The notes under the pieces were generated by a model. The model saw only the letters and a program-made list of their open reading frames with translations. It did no database searches and had not been told where the DNA came from. Positions 33,785 through 42,642 of a stretch of DNA of 64,000 nt are shown here, piece by piece; positions within the stretch are counted from its first letter, which is position 1; each line of letters opens with the position of its first letter. The DNA is from an uncultured Burkholderiales bacterium (GTDB lineage Bacteria; Pseudomonadota; Gammaproteobacteria; Burkholderiales; Burkholderiaceae_C). The position numbers were made by a program, and so were the translations under genes. The stretch spans positions 701,284-765,283 of the forward strand of contig CAIZHQ010000016.1 in the NCBI GenBank assembly GCA_903932865.1. Reading direction: 5' to 3'.

Positions 33785-34720
33785 ATGACGATGAAATGGT
33801 TGTTTTTGGGGGCTCTGATTTTGGCCGCCGTGGTGTTCGCATTCTGGGCGCCAGACATGTCCGCATCTGAGCTGGAGAAGCGTTATGCCAAGCCCTCGCT
33901 GGCGGTGCTTGAAGTCGATGGTCTGAACATCCGTTACAAAGACACTGGGCCCAAGAGCGCGCCGGTGCTGTTGTTGTTGCATGGCTTTGGCTCGAGCTTG
34001 CAAACCTGGGACGATTGGGCTGCCCAGTTGGACAAGCATTACCGCGTCATCCGGCTCGATCTGCCCGGCTTCGGGTTAACGGGTCCCAGCCCGTTGAACG
34101 ATTACTCCGAAGAAAAAGATTTGGCCACCTTGACCCATTTCGTGGACAAGCTGGGGATCGCCGAGCTGTCGGTCATTGGTCACTCCATGGGTGGCAAAAT
34201 GGCTTGGACTTTTGCGGCCGCCCAAGGGCCACGCGTCAAGGCTTTGGTCTTGATGGCCCCTGACGGGTATCCACAAGCTCAAGACATGGGCTCCAAACCC
34301 TACGCCATGCCCGCTGTCATGGGTTTGATGAAGTTTTTCTTGCCCAAGTACTTGGTTCGAAAATCTCTGGAGCCTGCCTTTTTCGATGCCACAGCCTTGG
34401 ATGGGAGCCTGGTTGAACGCTACCACGACATGCTCAGAGCGCCGGGCGTTCGAGGGGCCATTTTGGCGCGCGGCCAACAGACGATTTACACCGATCCCGT
34501 GCCCCGTTTGAAAAAAATCACGGCCCCGACATTGCTCCTTTGGGGGCAAGCGGATCTCATGATTCCCAGCAGCAACGCCCATAGCTATGCAGGTGTTTTG
34601 GCGGACTCTCAAACCGCGTTGCTGCCCCATCTGGGGCATTTGCTGCAAGAAGAGCAGTCGCACCTTGGTTTGGCCCACGTCACCCAATTTCTCAATAAAA
34701 ATCTGCAATCACTGAAATAA
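33785..34720 (+). CDS. Alpha/beta hydrolase with N-terminal membrane anchor
   Basis: 311-residue protein. A hydrophobic segment (residues 4-21) acts as anchor or signal. The hydrolase fold has LLLHGFGSS for the oxyanion hole, nucleophile Ser134 in GHSMGGK, an Asp in WGQADLMIP and a His in PHLGHLL, so it should be catalytically active. The substrate is unknown. Although BchO of the magnesium chelatase region is also an alpha/beta hydrolase, the membrane anchor and position do not clearly support that name. It stands alone between the accessory bchC/LPOR block and crtE. Confidence 0.82.
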   Translation: MTMKWLFLGALILAAVVFAFWAPDMSASELEKRYAKPSLAVLEVDGLNIRYKDTGPKSAPVLLLLHGFGSSLQTWDDWAAQLDKHYRVIRLDLPGFGLTGPSPLNDYSEEKDLATLTHFVDKLGIAELSVIGHSMGGKMAWTFAAAQGPRVKALVLMAPDGYPQAQDMGSKPYAMPAVMGLMKFFLPKYLVRKSLEPAFFDATALDGSLVERYHDMLRAPGVRGAILARGQQTIYTDPVPRLKKITAPTLLLWGQADLMIPSSNAHSYAGVLADSQTALLPHLGHLLQEEQSHLGLAHVTQFLNKNLQSLK

Positions 34721-35042
34721 ACGGCTGGGCAGGCCAATGCCAGAGCCCCGTCTCCAGGCTTGAAAAGCCCTGATGTCGTGCCATGCCCCAGCCTATTGGG
34801 GCAGCAGCGCTAGGCCAGCCACTGGCCAGCGCTACTTCAGGTCTGGTCAATCAGCCCCGTCTATTTTGCAAACGGCACCGACGTGGTAAGGGCGCAACGC
34901 ATCAGTTGGGATGCACTTGTACCGCCCACCTGCCTGAAAAACATCCCCCAGCCCTGCGCAACGTGCGCTTGCGGGTCCAAGCGGCTTGTGCTGTCGGGCC
35001 GATTCGACGGCCCACGCCAGCCAAGTCCGGCACAAAGCCAAG
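34721..35042. other. Non-coding stretch with strong hairpins before crtE
   Basis: No gene is supported here. There are three GC-rich inverted repeats: GCCCCA/TGGGGC (34785-34802), AGCGCT-A-GGCCAG/CTGGCC-AGCGCT (34806-34833) and GGGCCG/CGGCCC (34996-35013). None is followed by a clear T run. The first two may end transcription from the hydrolase gene. Confidence 0.45.
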
Positions 35043-35112
35043 TGTCAACATGTATTGACAACTCCTTAAGTCTTGTTATATTGACACTTGGGTATGTCAT
35101 ATTTCATTGACA
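35043..35112 (+). promoter_or_regulatory. crtE promoter with two CrtJ/PpsR operators
   Basis: Two palindromes of the form TGTCA-N8-TGACA (TGT-N12-ACA): 35043-35060 and 35095-35112. The 3' end of the first overlaps a consensus -35 box TTGACA (35055-35060). Sixteen bases later follows TATATT (35077-35082) as -10. The second operator lies in the expected 5' leader, just before the crtE start. The family of repressors (CrtJ/PpsR) is known to silence photosynthesis genes under oxygen or light; the regulator gene itself is not in the window. Confidence 0.82.
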
Positions 35113-35135
35113 GGCTCATGAAACAAGGGGGATGT

Positions 35136-36065
35136 ATGGGTCTGATGACGCGAGCAGAAGAGGCGCTGGAGTTTCACTTCAACGCTGCGGCCGGGGTGGG
35201 GGCACCACCCAGGTTACAGGCCGCCATGGCGCATGCCGTTTTCTCTGGCGGTGCACGGATCCGGCCTCAACTGTGTTTGGCCGTGGCGACCGCTTGTGGG
35301 GATGATGCCCCGGAATTGACCAATGCCGCCGCCGTGGCCTTGGAATTCATGCACTGCGCCTCGCTGGTGCACGACGACATGCCCATCTTTGACAATGCCG
35401 ATATTCGGCGCGGCCAACCCACGGTGCACAAGGCCTTCAACGAACCTTTGGCCTTGTTGGCTGGCGACGGCTTGATCGTGATGGCGTACCAAGTCTTGTT
35501 GCGGGCGGGACGCCAGCACCCTGAGCGCTTGTTGGATTTGATGGACAACCTCTCGCGCGGCGTGGGTTTGCCTTACGGCATTGTGGCGGGACAGGCTTGG
35601 GAATGCGAAACCACCGCGGATTTGGCCCAATACCAACGTGCGAAAACAGGATCTCTGTTTGTCTCTGCCACCTGTGCTGGCGCCATTGCCAGCGGACATT
35701 CGCCTGAGCCTTGGGCACCTTTGGGGGCTTTCTTGGGTGAGGCTTATCAGGTGGCCGATGACATTCGCGATGTGCTGGGCGACGTGGCCAGTTTGGGCAA
35801 GCCCGTAGGGCAAGACACGCTCAATGAGCGCCCCAGTTCTGCCCAGGCTTTGGGTTTGGACGGCGCCATTCAGCACTTTGATGGGCTCATTGCACAAGCC
35901 TCCCAAGCCATTCCTGATTGCTCATGCCGCGACATGCTCCGTCAATTGGTGATGCTGGAGTCCGAGCGTTTGGTGCCCAAGTCCATGTGCGAGAGCTATC
36001 GGAAAAAAGCTTTGAACTTGCAGCGTCCCAAAGCAAAAAAATCATCCTCTGCCTTGACCCGTTAA
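35136..36065 (+). CDS. crtE: Geranylgeranyl diphosphate synthase
   Basis: Prenyl transferase supplying C20 diphosphate for carotenoids and the bacteriochlorophyll tail. The 309-residue product has the first Asp-rich motif DDMPIFD (residues 80-86), the GGARIRP substrate site upstream and the second motif DDIRD. Possible starts are ATG 35118, 35136 and 35145; 35136 follows AAGGGGG closely. It is the first gene of the crtEF-bchCXYZ-puf superoperon and lies behind the two-operator promoter. Confidence 0.93.
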   Translation: MGLMTRAEEALEFHFNAAAGVGAPPRLQAAMAHAVFSGGARIRPQLCLAVATACGDDAPELTNAAAVALEFMHCASLVHDDMPIFDNADIRRGQPTVHKAFNEPLALLAGDGLIVMAYQVLLRAGRQHPERLLDLMDNLSRGVGLPYGIVAGQAWECETTADLAQYQRAKTGSLFVSATCAGAIASGHSPEPWAPLGAFLGEAYQVADDIRDVLGDVASLGKPVGQDTLNERPSSAQALGLDGAIQHFDGLIAQASQAIPDCSCRDMLRQLVMLESERLVPKSMCESYRKKALNLQRPKAKKSSSALTR

Positions 36066-36083
36066 CCCTCACTCAAGCCTGCC

Positions 36084-37271
36084 ATGACTCAGCCTGCGGA
36101 CATCACCCACACGCCTTACGCTTTGCCTGACGTGACAACCTGGCGAGACCGTTTTCTCCAATGGCTGGAGCACTTGTATGCCAGCCCCAAGCTTTACCGA
36201 TGGTCCTTGAGCAACCCCTTGACGCGTTGGGTCACGCGGCGGCGCACACAAAAGTTGTTTGACTTGATGTCGGGCTTTGTGTATTCGCAGGTTTTGCTGG
36301 GCTGCGTGCGCTTGGATTTGTTCAAAATGCTGCAGCAAGCGCCGGCTGATCTCAAACAAATCGCGCTTCGCGTTGGCGTTCCCGAGCCCTTGTTGCAGCG
36401 CTTGTTGCTGTCGGCAGTGTCTTTGGGTTTGCTGGAGTTCAGAAGCCAGGCCCGTTTTGGATTGGGACCGCTGGGCGTGCCCTTGGCGATCCACCCCGGT
36501 ATTGGCGCCATGATTGAACACAACCACTTGCTCTACGGCGACATGCAAGATCCCTTGGGATTCTTGAAGAACGCTTGGCAGGGCGGCATGGCCGAATATT
36601 GGCCTTATGCGCACGACGAACAGGCCGCTGACCGTGCAGCGCAAGACAAGTTCAGTCGGTATTCCGACTTGATGGCCGCATCGCAAGGTTTTGTGGTCCA
36701 AGAAATTTTGTCGTCCTATGCTTTTGATGATCACCGCTGCGTGCTGGATGTGGGTGCAGGCAAGGGGCGGTTTGCCAGTGAATTGGCCAGACACGCGCCG
36801 CACTTGACACTCCAGTTGTTTGACTTGCCCCCTGTCTTGGACTTGGCCAAAGCCCATGTCAACGCACAGGGCTTGCTCGAGCGGATGCGCTTGTGTCCAG
36901 GCAGTTTCCTGCATGACCCTTTGCCCCAAGGCGCCGACTTGGTGACCCTGGTTCGGGTGGCCCATGACCATCCCGATGAGGTGGTCAAACTTGTGCTCAA
37001 AAAAATCCACACCGCACTGCCCGTAGGAGGCGTCTTGCTTTTGGCTGAGCCCATGGCCCAAACACAGTCAGGCGCACAGGATGGTTACACACAGTCGGAT
37101 GCCTATTTCCACTTTTACCTGTTGGCCATGGGGGCAGGTCGCCTGCGTACCCCAGAAGAGCTGATGCGATTGATGCAAGAGGCTGGATTCGCACAAATCG
37201 AGCGCGTTCCCAACACCATGCCCATCCATGCGCAGATTCTCGTGGGGCGTAAACGTCAGTGTTTACCCTAG
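36084..37271 (+). CDS. crtF: Demethylspheroidene O-methyltransferase
   Basis: S-adenosylmethionine-dependent methylation of the C1 hydroxyl of demethylspheroidene. The 395-residue protein has an N-terminal dimerisation/winged-helix region (KLFDLMSGFVYSQVL) and a C-terminal Rossmann methyltransferase with VLDVGAGKGRFA as the SAM loop, then LQLFDLPPV and RVAHDHPD. It starts 18 bp after crtE and precedes the bchC promoter. Its presence indicates methoxylated carotenoids of the spheroidene series. Confidence 0.93.
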   Translation: MTQPADITHTPYALPDVTTWRDRFLQWLEHLYASPKLYRWSLSNPLTRWVTRRRTQKLFDLMSGFVYSQVLLGCVRLDLFKMLQQAPADLKQIALRVGVPEPLLQRLLLSAVSLGLLEFRSQARFGLGPLGVPLAIHPGIGAMIEHNHLLYGDMQDPLGFLKNAWQGGMAEYWPYAHDEQAADRAAQDKFSRYSDLMAASQGFVVQEILSSYAFDDHRCVLDVGAGKGRFASELARHAPHLTLQLFDLPPVLDLAKAHVNAQGLLERMRLCPGSFLHDPLPQGADLVTLVRVAHDHPDEVVKLVLKKIHTALPVGGVLLLAEPMAQTQSGAQDGYTQSDAYFHFYLLAMGAGRLRTPEELMRLMQEAGFAQIERVPNTMPIHAQILVGRKRQCLP

Positions 37272-37285
37272 AATTTCTTCATTTA

Positions 37286-37329
37286 TGTAAATCTTGTTTG
37301 ACACCAATCAGTGTAAGTCTAACAATACA
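37286..37329 (+). promoter_or_regulatory. bchC promoter: tandem CrtJ/PpsR operators 8 bp apart
   Basis: TGT-N12-ACA occurs at 37286-37303 and again at 37312-37329, separated by exactly 8 bp. TTGACA (37298-37303) at the end of the first would be the -35 box. The second covers the -10 region (a poor hexamer near 37321) and ends 3 bp before the bchC ATG. The same two-site, 8-bp layout is known for CrtJ at the Rhodobacter capsulatus bchC promoter. It gives bchCXYZ-puf an internal start inside the superoperon. Confidence 0.8.
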
Positions 37330-37332
37330 GTC

Positions 37333-38286
37333 ATGAAATCAACCGCAGTCGTCTTTGACCAACCCAGACAGTTGTCCTTGCAGGCCTTGGCGCTGCCGCA
37401 GCTGCAAGCAGGTGAAGTAGAGGTCGCCGTGCAGTACAGCGGCATCAGCACTGGGACCGAGCGGATGTTGTGGGACGGCAGCATACCCGCATTCATGGGC
37501 GGCACCTATCCTCTGGTGCCCGGCTATGAGACCGTGGGTCAGGTGGTCAAAGCGCCAGTGGGCGCGAAACTCAAAGAAGGTCAAACGGTTTTCATTCCTG
37601 GTGCCAATTGTTTCACCGGCGTGAAAAGCTTGTTTGGGGGAGCGGCCTCTCGTTTGGTCGTGTCAGATCAAAAGATTTTCCCCATCGCTGACCAACAGGG
37701 GCCAGACGCTGTTTTGTTGGCGCTGGCGGCAACGGCTTACCACGCCGTCTCGGGTGGTGGTGGGCAAGAGCCCTTCACCCCGCCCGATTTGATCGTGGGT
37801 CATGGTGTGATGGGTCGTTTGCTGGCACGCCTGACAGTGGCTGCTGGTTTTGCCCCCCCCACGGTTTGGGAAACGCAGCCTGAGCGCACGCACGGTGCTG
37901 AAGGCTACTCCGTCGTTCGGCCAGAAGACGACGACCACAGAGCCTACCAAGCCATTTATGACGTCAGTGGGGACACCCAGCTGTTGGACACTTTGATCCA
38001 AAGAATTCGTCCTGGTGGTGAGTTGGTGTTGGCAGGTTTGTTCAATCAAAACTTGCACTTTTCGTCATCTCAAGCCGTTTTGCGCGAAGCCCGAATTCGC
38101 TTGTCCGGTGAATGGAGACGTCCTGATTTGTTGGCGGTTAACCAGTTGGTCGACAACGGTCAACTGTCTCTCAACGGTTTGATCACGCATGTTCAAACCG
38201 CCGAATCTGCCACCGCTGCTTACGAAACAGCATTCGGTGATGTTGCTTGTCTAAAAATGGTCCTGGACTGGAGCGCCCACGCATGA
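37333..38286 (+). CDS. bchC: 3-Hydroxyethyl bacteriochlorophyllide a dehydrogenase
   Basis: Oxidises the C3 1-hydroxyethyl group to acetyl, next to last ring modification before bacteriochlorophyllide a. The 317-residue product has SGISTGTER, YPLVPGYETVG, GHGVMGRLLARL, TVWET, DVSGD, PGGELVLAGL and CLKMVLDW. It is the copy in the canonical bchCXYZ arrangement; a diverged paralogue lies at 32547-33494. The stop overlaps the bchX start by 4 bp. Confidence 0.93.
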   Translation: MKSTAVVFDQPRQLSLQALALPQLQAGEVEVAVQYSGISTGTERMLWDGSIPAFMGGTYPLVPGYETVGQVVKAPVGAKLKEGQTVFIPGANCFTGVKSLFGGAASRLVVSDQKIFPIADQQGPDAVLLALAATAYHAVSGGGGQEPFTPPDLIVGHGVMGRLLARLTVAAGFAPPTVWETQPERTHGAEGYSVVRPEDDDHRAYQAIYDVSGDTQLLDTLIQRIRPGGELVLAGLFNQNLHFSSSQAVLREARIRLSGEWRRPDLLAVNQLVDNGQLSLNGLITHVQTAESATAAYETAFGDVACLKMVLDWSAHA

Positions 38287-39293
38287 AAACACACACCACG
38301 CCCGCCGAGCAAACGATCCAATTTGTCGATCGCCTTCGCAGTGAGGCCGCTCAGAACCCAGAGCCCGTCAGCACCCAAGCGCCCACCAAAGAGACACAAA
38401 TCATTGCCATTTACGGCAAAGGTGGTATCGGCAAAAGCTTCACCTTGGCCAATCTGAGTTACATGATGGCGCAGCAAGGTAAAAAGGTTTTGTTGATCGG
38501 ATGCGACCCGAAAAGCGATACCACCAGTTTGTTGTTCGGTGGCCGCGCCTGCCCCACCATCATTGAGACATCCTCCAAGAAAAAACTGGCGGGTGAAGCT
38601 GTGGCCATTGGCGATGTCTGCTTCAAGCGCGATGGCGTGTACGCCATGGAATTGGGTGGGCCTGAGGTCGGCCGCGGCTGCGGTGGACGCGGCATCATTC
38701 ACGGGTTTGAGTTGTTAGAGAAGCTGGGGTTTCACGAGTGGGGCTTTGACTATGTGCTGCTTGACTTCTTGGGCGACGTGGTCTGCGGCGGCTTTGGTTT
38801 GCCCATTGCGCGCGACATGTGCCAAAAAGTGATTGTGGTGGCCAGCAACGATTTGCAGTCACTGTATGTGGCCAACAACGTGTGCTCAGCGGTGGAGTAT
38901 TTCCGCAAGCTCGGTGGCAATGTGGGTGTGGCCGGCATGGTGATCAACCGCGATGACGGCACGGGTGAGGCCGCCAACTTTGCCACCAAGGTGGGCATTC
39001 CAGTGCTGTCCACCATTCCTGCCAACGAAGACATTCGCAGAAAGAGCGCAAGCTACGAAATCATTGGACGCCCAGAATCCGTGTGGGGTCCGATGTTTGC
39101 CGAATTGGCCGCCAACGTGGCCACTTCGGTGCCGATCCGTCCGAACCCCATGACGCAAGACCAGCTGTTGGGCTTGTTTGCCGCGTCAGCCGTCGGTCGA
39201 GATGTGGTGCTGGAGCCAGCCACCCAATTTGACATGTGTGGCAAGACCGACACCAGCAAGCCCACGCTCGAAGTTGTGTACGACGAAGTTTGA
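38283..39293 (+). CDS. bchX: Chlorophyllide reductase iron protein subunit X
   Basis: NifH-like ATPase that donates electrons to BchYZ for reduction of ring B of chlorophyllide. The 336-residue protein has the P-loop YGKGGIGKS (residues 44-52), and the two [4Fe-4S] ligand regions GRGCGGRG and [12 protein letters not shown]. The N-terminal extension of about 40 residues is typical of BchX versus BchL. The ATG at 38283 overlaps the bchC stop (ATGA). Confidence 0.95.
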   Translation: MKTHTTPAEQTIQFVDRLRSEAAQNPEPVSTQAPTKETQIIAIYGKGGIGKSFTLANLSYMMAQQGKKVLLIGCDPKSDTTSLLFGGRACPTIIETSSKKKLAGEAVAIGDVCFKRDGVYAMELGGPEVGRGCGGRGIIHGFELLEKLGFHEWGFDYVLLDFLGDVVCGGFGLPIARDMCQKVIVVASNDLQSLYVANNVCSAVEYFRKLGGNVGVAGMVINRDDGTGEAANFATKVGIPVLSTIPANEDIRRKSASYEIIGRPESVWGPMFAELAANVATSVPIRPNPMTQDQLLGLFAASAVGRDVVLEPATQFDMCGKTDTSKPTLEVVYDEV

Positions 39294-39297
39294 CACC

Positions 39298-40863
39298 ATG
39301 AGCAAAACGATTCCCATCGTCCCCGCCTCGCAAGCGCCAGCGGGCATGAGCACCACCATTGAGGGTGATGGCATGGGCTGCCACTCGGGCGGCGAAAAGA
39401 TGCTGGCGGCTGCCAAAGCCTCAGGCAAGTCTGAAGTGCTGGCGCAATATGCCAAGGACTATCCTGTGGACCCGAAAGCGGGCCCGCACGATCAACCGCA
39501 AAGCATGTGCCCTGCCTTTGGCTCTTTGCGCGTGGGCCTGCGCATGCGTCGCACGGCCACCATTTTGTCGGGTTCTGCTTGCTGCGTGTATGGCCTGACC
39601 TTCACCTCGCATTTCTATGGCGCGCGGCGCAGTGTCGGCTACGTGCCATTCAATTCCGAGTCCTTGGTGACTGGAAAATTGTTCGAAGACATTCGCGAGT
39701 CTGTGTACGACCAGGCCGATCCCGAAAAATACGACGCCATTGTGATCATCAATTTGTGCGTACCCACAGCCAGTGGCGTGCCCTTGCAGTTGCTGCCCAA
39801 AGAGATCAATGGCGTTCGAATCATTGGTATCGATGTGCCAGGTTTTGGCGTACCCACGCACGCAGAAGCTAAAGATGTTTTGGCTGGCGCCATGCTGAAA
39901 TATGCGCGCGAAGAAATTTTGGCAGGCCCCGTTCAAGCGCCGCGCACAGGCCGCTCCGACAAGCCCACTATCACCATGGTTGGTGAAATGTTCCCTGCGG
40001 ACCCCATGATCATCGGGCGCATGCTGGAACCGATGGGCCTTGCCGCCGGCCCTGTGGTGCCCACACGCGAATGGCGCGAACTCTATGCTGCGCTCGATTG
40101 CGCAGCGGTTGCGGCCATCCACCCTTTTTATACCGCGAGCATCCGTGAATTTGAAGCGGCGGGGCGCCCCATTGTGGGTTCAGCCCCAGTCGGTCACGAC
40201 GGCACAGAAGCTTGGTTGCAAGCCATTGGCAACGCGGCCAATGTGCCTCAAGCCAACATCGACATGGTCAAAAACATCATGTTGGGTGCCATCAAAGCCG
40301 GCTTGGCCAAGTCTCCCATCAAGGGTCGCATCACGCTCAGTGGCTATGAAGGCTCTGAATTGTTGGTGGCGCGTTTGCTGGTGGAAAGCGGTGCCGATTT
40401 GCGCTATGTTGGCACGGCTTGCCCTCGCACACCATGGAGCGCATCGGATTGCGAATGGCTGCAAGCCCACGGTGTGCACGTTCAATACCGTTCATCGCTT
40501 GAACAAGACTTGGCCGCTATACACGAGTGGAAGCCCGATTTGGCAATTGGCACCACACCGGTGGTGCAAGCGGCCAAAGAGCTCAGCATTCCAAGCTTGT
40601 ATTTCACTAACCTCATTTCTGCACGCCCTTTGATGGGGCCAGCGGGAGCGGGTTCTTTGGCGCAAGTGATCAATGGCGCCATTGCCAACAAGTTGCGCTT
40701 TGATGAAATGAAAGCCTTCTTTGGAGACACCGGTACCGGCCATGCAGCGGGCGTTTGGGAAGCCTCTCAGGGCGTGCCACAAAACCGCCCTGAGTTTGAG
40801 GCCGAAACGCGCAGACAGCTTGAGAAGCTGGCTAAAAAACGCAAAGCGGAGGCCATGATCTGA
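39298..40863 (+). CDS. bchY: Chlorophyllide reductase subunit Y
   Basis: NifD-like half of the catalytic component of chlorophyllide reductase. The 521-residue protein has cysteines in [20 protein letters not shown] and NLCVPTASG expected to bind the cluster with BchZ, and an upstream [10 protein letters not shown] segment. An upstream in-frame start (39178) lies inside bchX and is rejected; the ATG at 39298 follows the bchX stop by 4 bp. The stop overlaps the bchZ start by one base (TGATG). Confidence 0.95.
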   Translation: MSKTIPIVPASQAPAGMSTTIEGDGMGCHSGGEKMLAAAKASGKSEVLAQYAKDYPVDPKAGPHDQPQSMCPAFGSLRVGLRMRRTATILSGSACCVYGLTFTSHFYGARRSVGYVPFNSESLVTGKLFEDIRESVYDQADPEKYDAIVIINLCVPTASGVPLQLLPKEINGVRIIGIDVPGFGVPTHAEAKDVLAGAMLKYAREEILAGPVQAPRTGRSDKPTITMVGEMFPADPMIIGRMLEPMGLAAGPVVPTREWRELYAALDCAAVAAIHPFYTASIREFEAAGRPIVGSAPVGHDGTEAWLQAIGNAANVPQANIDMVKNIMLGAIKAGLAKSPIKGRITLSGYEGSELLVARLLVESGADLRYVGTACPRTPWSASDCEWLQAHGVHVQYRSSLEQDLAAIHEWKPDLAIGTTPVVQAAKELSIPSLYFTNLISARPLMGPAGAGSLAQVINGAIANKLRFDEMKAFFGDTGTGHAAGVWEASQGVPQNRPEFEAETRRQLEKLAKKRKAEAMI

Positions 40864-42329
40864 TGCTAGTGCTTGACCACGATCGCGCAGGTGGCTACTG
40901 GGGGGCGGTGTATGTGTTTACCGCCATCAAAGGCTTGCAAGTTGTCATTGACGGCCCCGTAGGCTGCGAGAACTTGCCTGTGACATCGGTGCTGCATTAC
41001 ACCGATGCCCTGCCACCCCATGAATTGCCCATTGTGGTGACCGGTTTGGCAGAAGAACAATTGGGTCGAGAAGGCACCGAAGGCGCCATGCGCCGTGCAC
41101 ACGCCACGCTCAACCCCGATTTGCCCTCTGTGGTGGTGACCGGCTCCATAGCTGAAATGATTGGTGGTGGCGTCACGCCAGAGGGCACCAACCTGCAACG
41201 CTTCTTGCCGCGCACCATCGATGAAGACCAATGGCAATGCGCCAACCGTGCCATGTACTGGCTCTGGCAGCAGTACGGCATCAAGCATGTGCCCAAGCGT
41301 GAGCGCAAAGAGGGCGAGCGTCCTCGCGTCAACATCATTGGGCCCAGCTACGGCACCTTCAACTGCCCCAGCGATTTGGCTGAAATTCGCCGCTTGGTGC
41401 AAGGCATTGGTGCAGACGTCAACATGGTCTTCCCATTGGGGTCACACCTTGCAGATGTTTCGCGTTTGGTCGAAGCCGATGTCAACATTTGCATGTACCG
41501 CGAATTTGGCCGCATGCTGTGTGAGGCTCTGGAACGCCCCTATTTGCAAGCGCCTATTGGTTTGCACAGCACCACCAAATTTCTCCGCTCATTGGGTGAA
41601 TTGCTCGGCCTCGATCCAGAGCCGTTCATCGAAAGAGAAAAGCACAGCACCATCAAACCCATCTGGGATTTGTGGCGTTCTGTGACGCAAGATTTTTTTG
41701 GCACCGCCAACTTTGGCGTGGTGGCCAACGAAACCTACACGCGTGGCATTCGACACTTCTTGGAAGACGAAATGGGTCTGCCTTGCAACTTTGCCATCTC
41801 ACGCCTGGCGGGAGCAAAAACTGACAACGCAGAAGTTCGAAAACTGATCACCGAAAAAACACCGCTCATTTTGTATGGCAGCTACAACGAGCGCATTTAT
41901 TTGGCCGAGTGTGGTGGTGGCGGGATGATGAAAACCAGTTTCATACCGGCCAGTTTTCCATTGCCCATCATTCGCCGCCATACCGGCACGCCGTTCATGG
42001 GTTATGCCGGTGCGACTTACATCATCCAGGAGTTTTGTAACGGTCTCTTCGATGCCCTTTTCCATATTCTGCCCCTCGGTACTGAGATGGACAAGATCGA
42101 AGGCACCTTGGGTCGCTCTGCGCCCAACACCACCGTGCCTTGGGAGCCCGAGGCGCAAGACAGATTAGACGCTTTGCTGGAGCAGCAACCTGTATTGGTT
42201 CGCATCTCAGCAGCCAAGCGCATGCGTGATCAAGCAGAGCGAGATGCTCGGGAAACCGGTCGCTCTCATGTTGAAGCAGAAAGATTTACAGAATTGTTCG
42301 GAAAAGCGAATGAAGGAGCACATGCATGA
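40863..42329 (+). CDS. bchZ: Chlorophyllide reductase subunit Z
   Basis: NifK-like half of chlorophyllide reductase. The 488-residue protein starts [19 protein letters not shown] and has the cluster cysteine in [20 protein letters not shown] and a C-terminal DPEPFI to EAERF region typical of BchZ. Start codon overlaps the bchY stop. It is the last bch gene before the puf genes; a small open frame overlaps its stop codon. Confidence 0.95.
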   Translation: MLVLDHDRAGGYWGAVYVFTAIKGLQVVIDGPVGCENLPVTSVLHYTDALPPHELPIVVTGLAEEQLGREGTEGAMRRAHATLNPDLPSVVVTGSIAEMIGGGVTPEGTNLQRFLPRTIDEDQWQCANRAMYWLWQQYGIKHVPKRERKEGERPRVNIIGPSYGTFNCPSDLAEIRRLVQGIGADVNMVFPLGSHLADVSRLVEADVNICMYREFGRMLCEALERPYLQAPIGLHSTTKFLRSLGELLGLDPEPFIEREKHSTIKPIWDLWRSVTQDFFGTANFGVVANETYTRGIRHFLEDEMGLPCNFAISRLAGAKTDNAEVRKLITEKTPLILYGSYNERIYLAECGGGGMMKTSFIPASFPLPIIRRHTGTPFMGYAGATYIIQEFCNGLFDALFHILPLGTEMDKIEGTLGRSAPNTTVPWEPEAQDRLDALLEQQPVLVRISAAKRMRDQAERDARETGRSHVEAERFTELFGKANEGAHA

Positions 42330-42476
42330 AAGATGTGCGCCTGAATTCGGTGGCCCGTTCAATCCTTCGGCCTGGCCGAGGGTCCAACTGTTGCGGTGTC
42401 AAAGCCACAACAGTCCGTCCTGTACCCGCAAGGGTTCAGGGAGTTGCCGAAAGGCATATTGAAAGAGGCACAAACT
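42330..42476 (+). other. bchZ-pufB spacer with a possible 52-codon open frame
   Basis: A frame from ATG 42326 (overlapping the bchZ TGA as ATGA) runs to TGA 42482-42484, 8 bp into pufB, and would encode a 52-residue basic, cysteine-containing peptide without a membrane helix. No family is recognised. The same spacer holds a bulged hairpin around 42371-42389 (CCTTCGGCC/GGCCGAGG). The spacer may instead serve as a processing or stability element for puf mRNA. Coding status is unproven. Confidence 0.35.
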
Positions 42477-42620
42477 ATGACTGATGCAGCTAACCCGTCA
42501 GGGCTGACAGACCAAGAGGCCCAAGAGTTCCATACGTACTACACACAGGGTTACCTGTTGTGGGCCGCAGGAGCTTTTTTCGCCCACAGCTTGGTGTGGA
42601 TCTGGCGTCCCTGGTTTTAA
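42477..42620 (+). CDS. pufB: Light-harvesting complex 1 beta subunit
   Basis: 47-residue membrane peptide of the LH1 antenna ring. It has a polar N-terminus with [10 protein letters not shown] (His19), one helix, the bacteriochlorophyll-ligating His37 in GAFFAHS and the conserved C-terminus WIWRPWF. The ATG at 42477 has an AAAGAGG site. First of the puf genes. Confidence 0.95.
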   Translation: MTDAANPSGLTDQEAQEFHTYYTQGYLLWAAGAFFAHSLVWIWRPWF

Positions 42621-42642
42621 AGACCAGACAACGGAGGTAAAT

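Noticed and set aside
33785..34720. Alpha/beta hydrolase considered as BchO
   Set aside because: The fold is too common, there is an extra membrane anchor, and it is not beside bchI/bchD; the evidence is insufficient to name it.
34847..35100. Short minus-strand frames in the gap before crtE
   Set aside because: They overlap the crtE promoter and its operators, have no ribosome site and no recognisable family.
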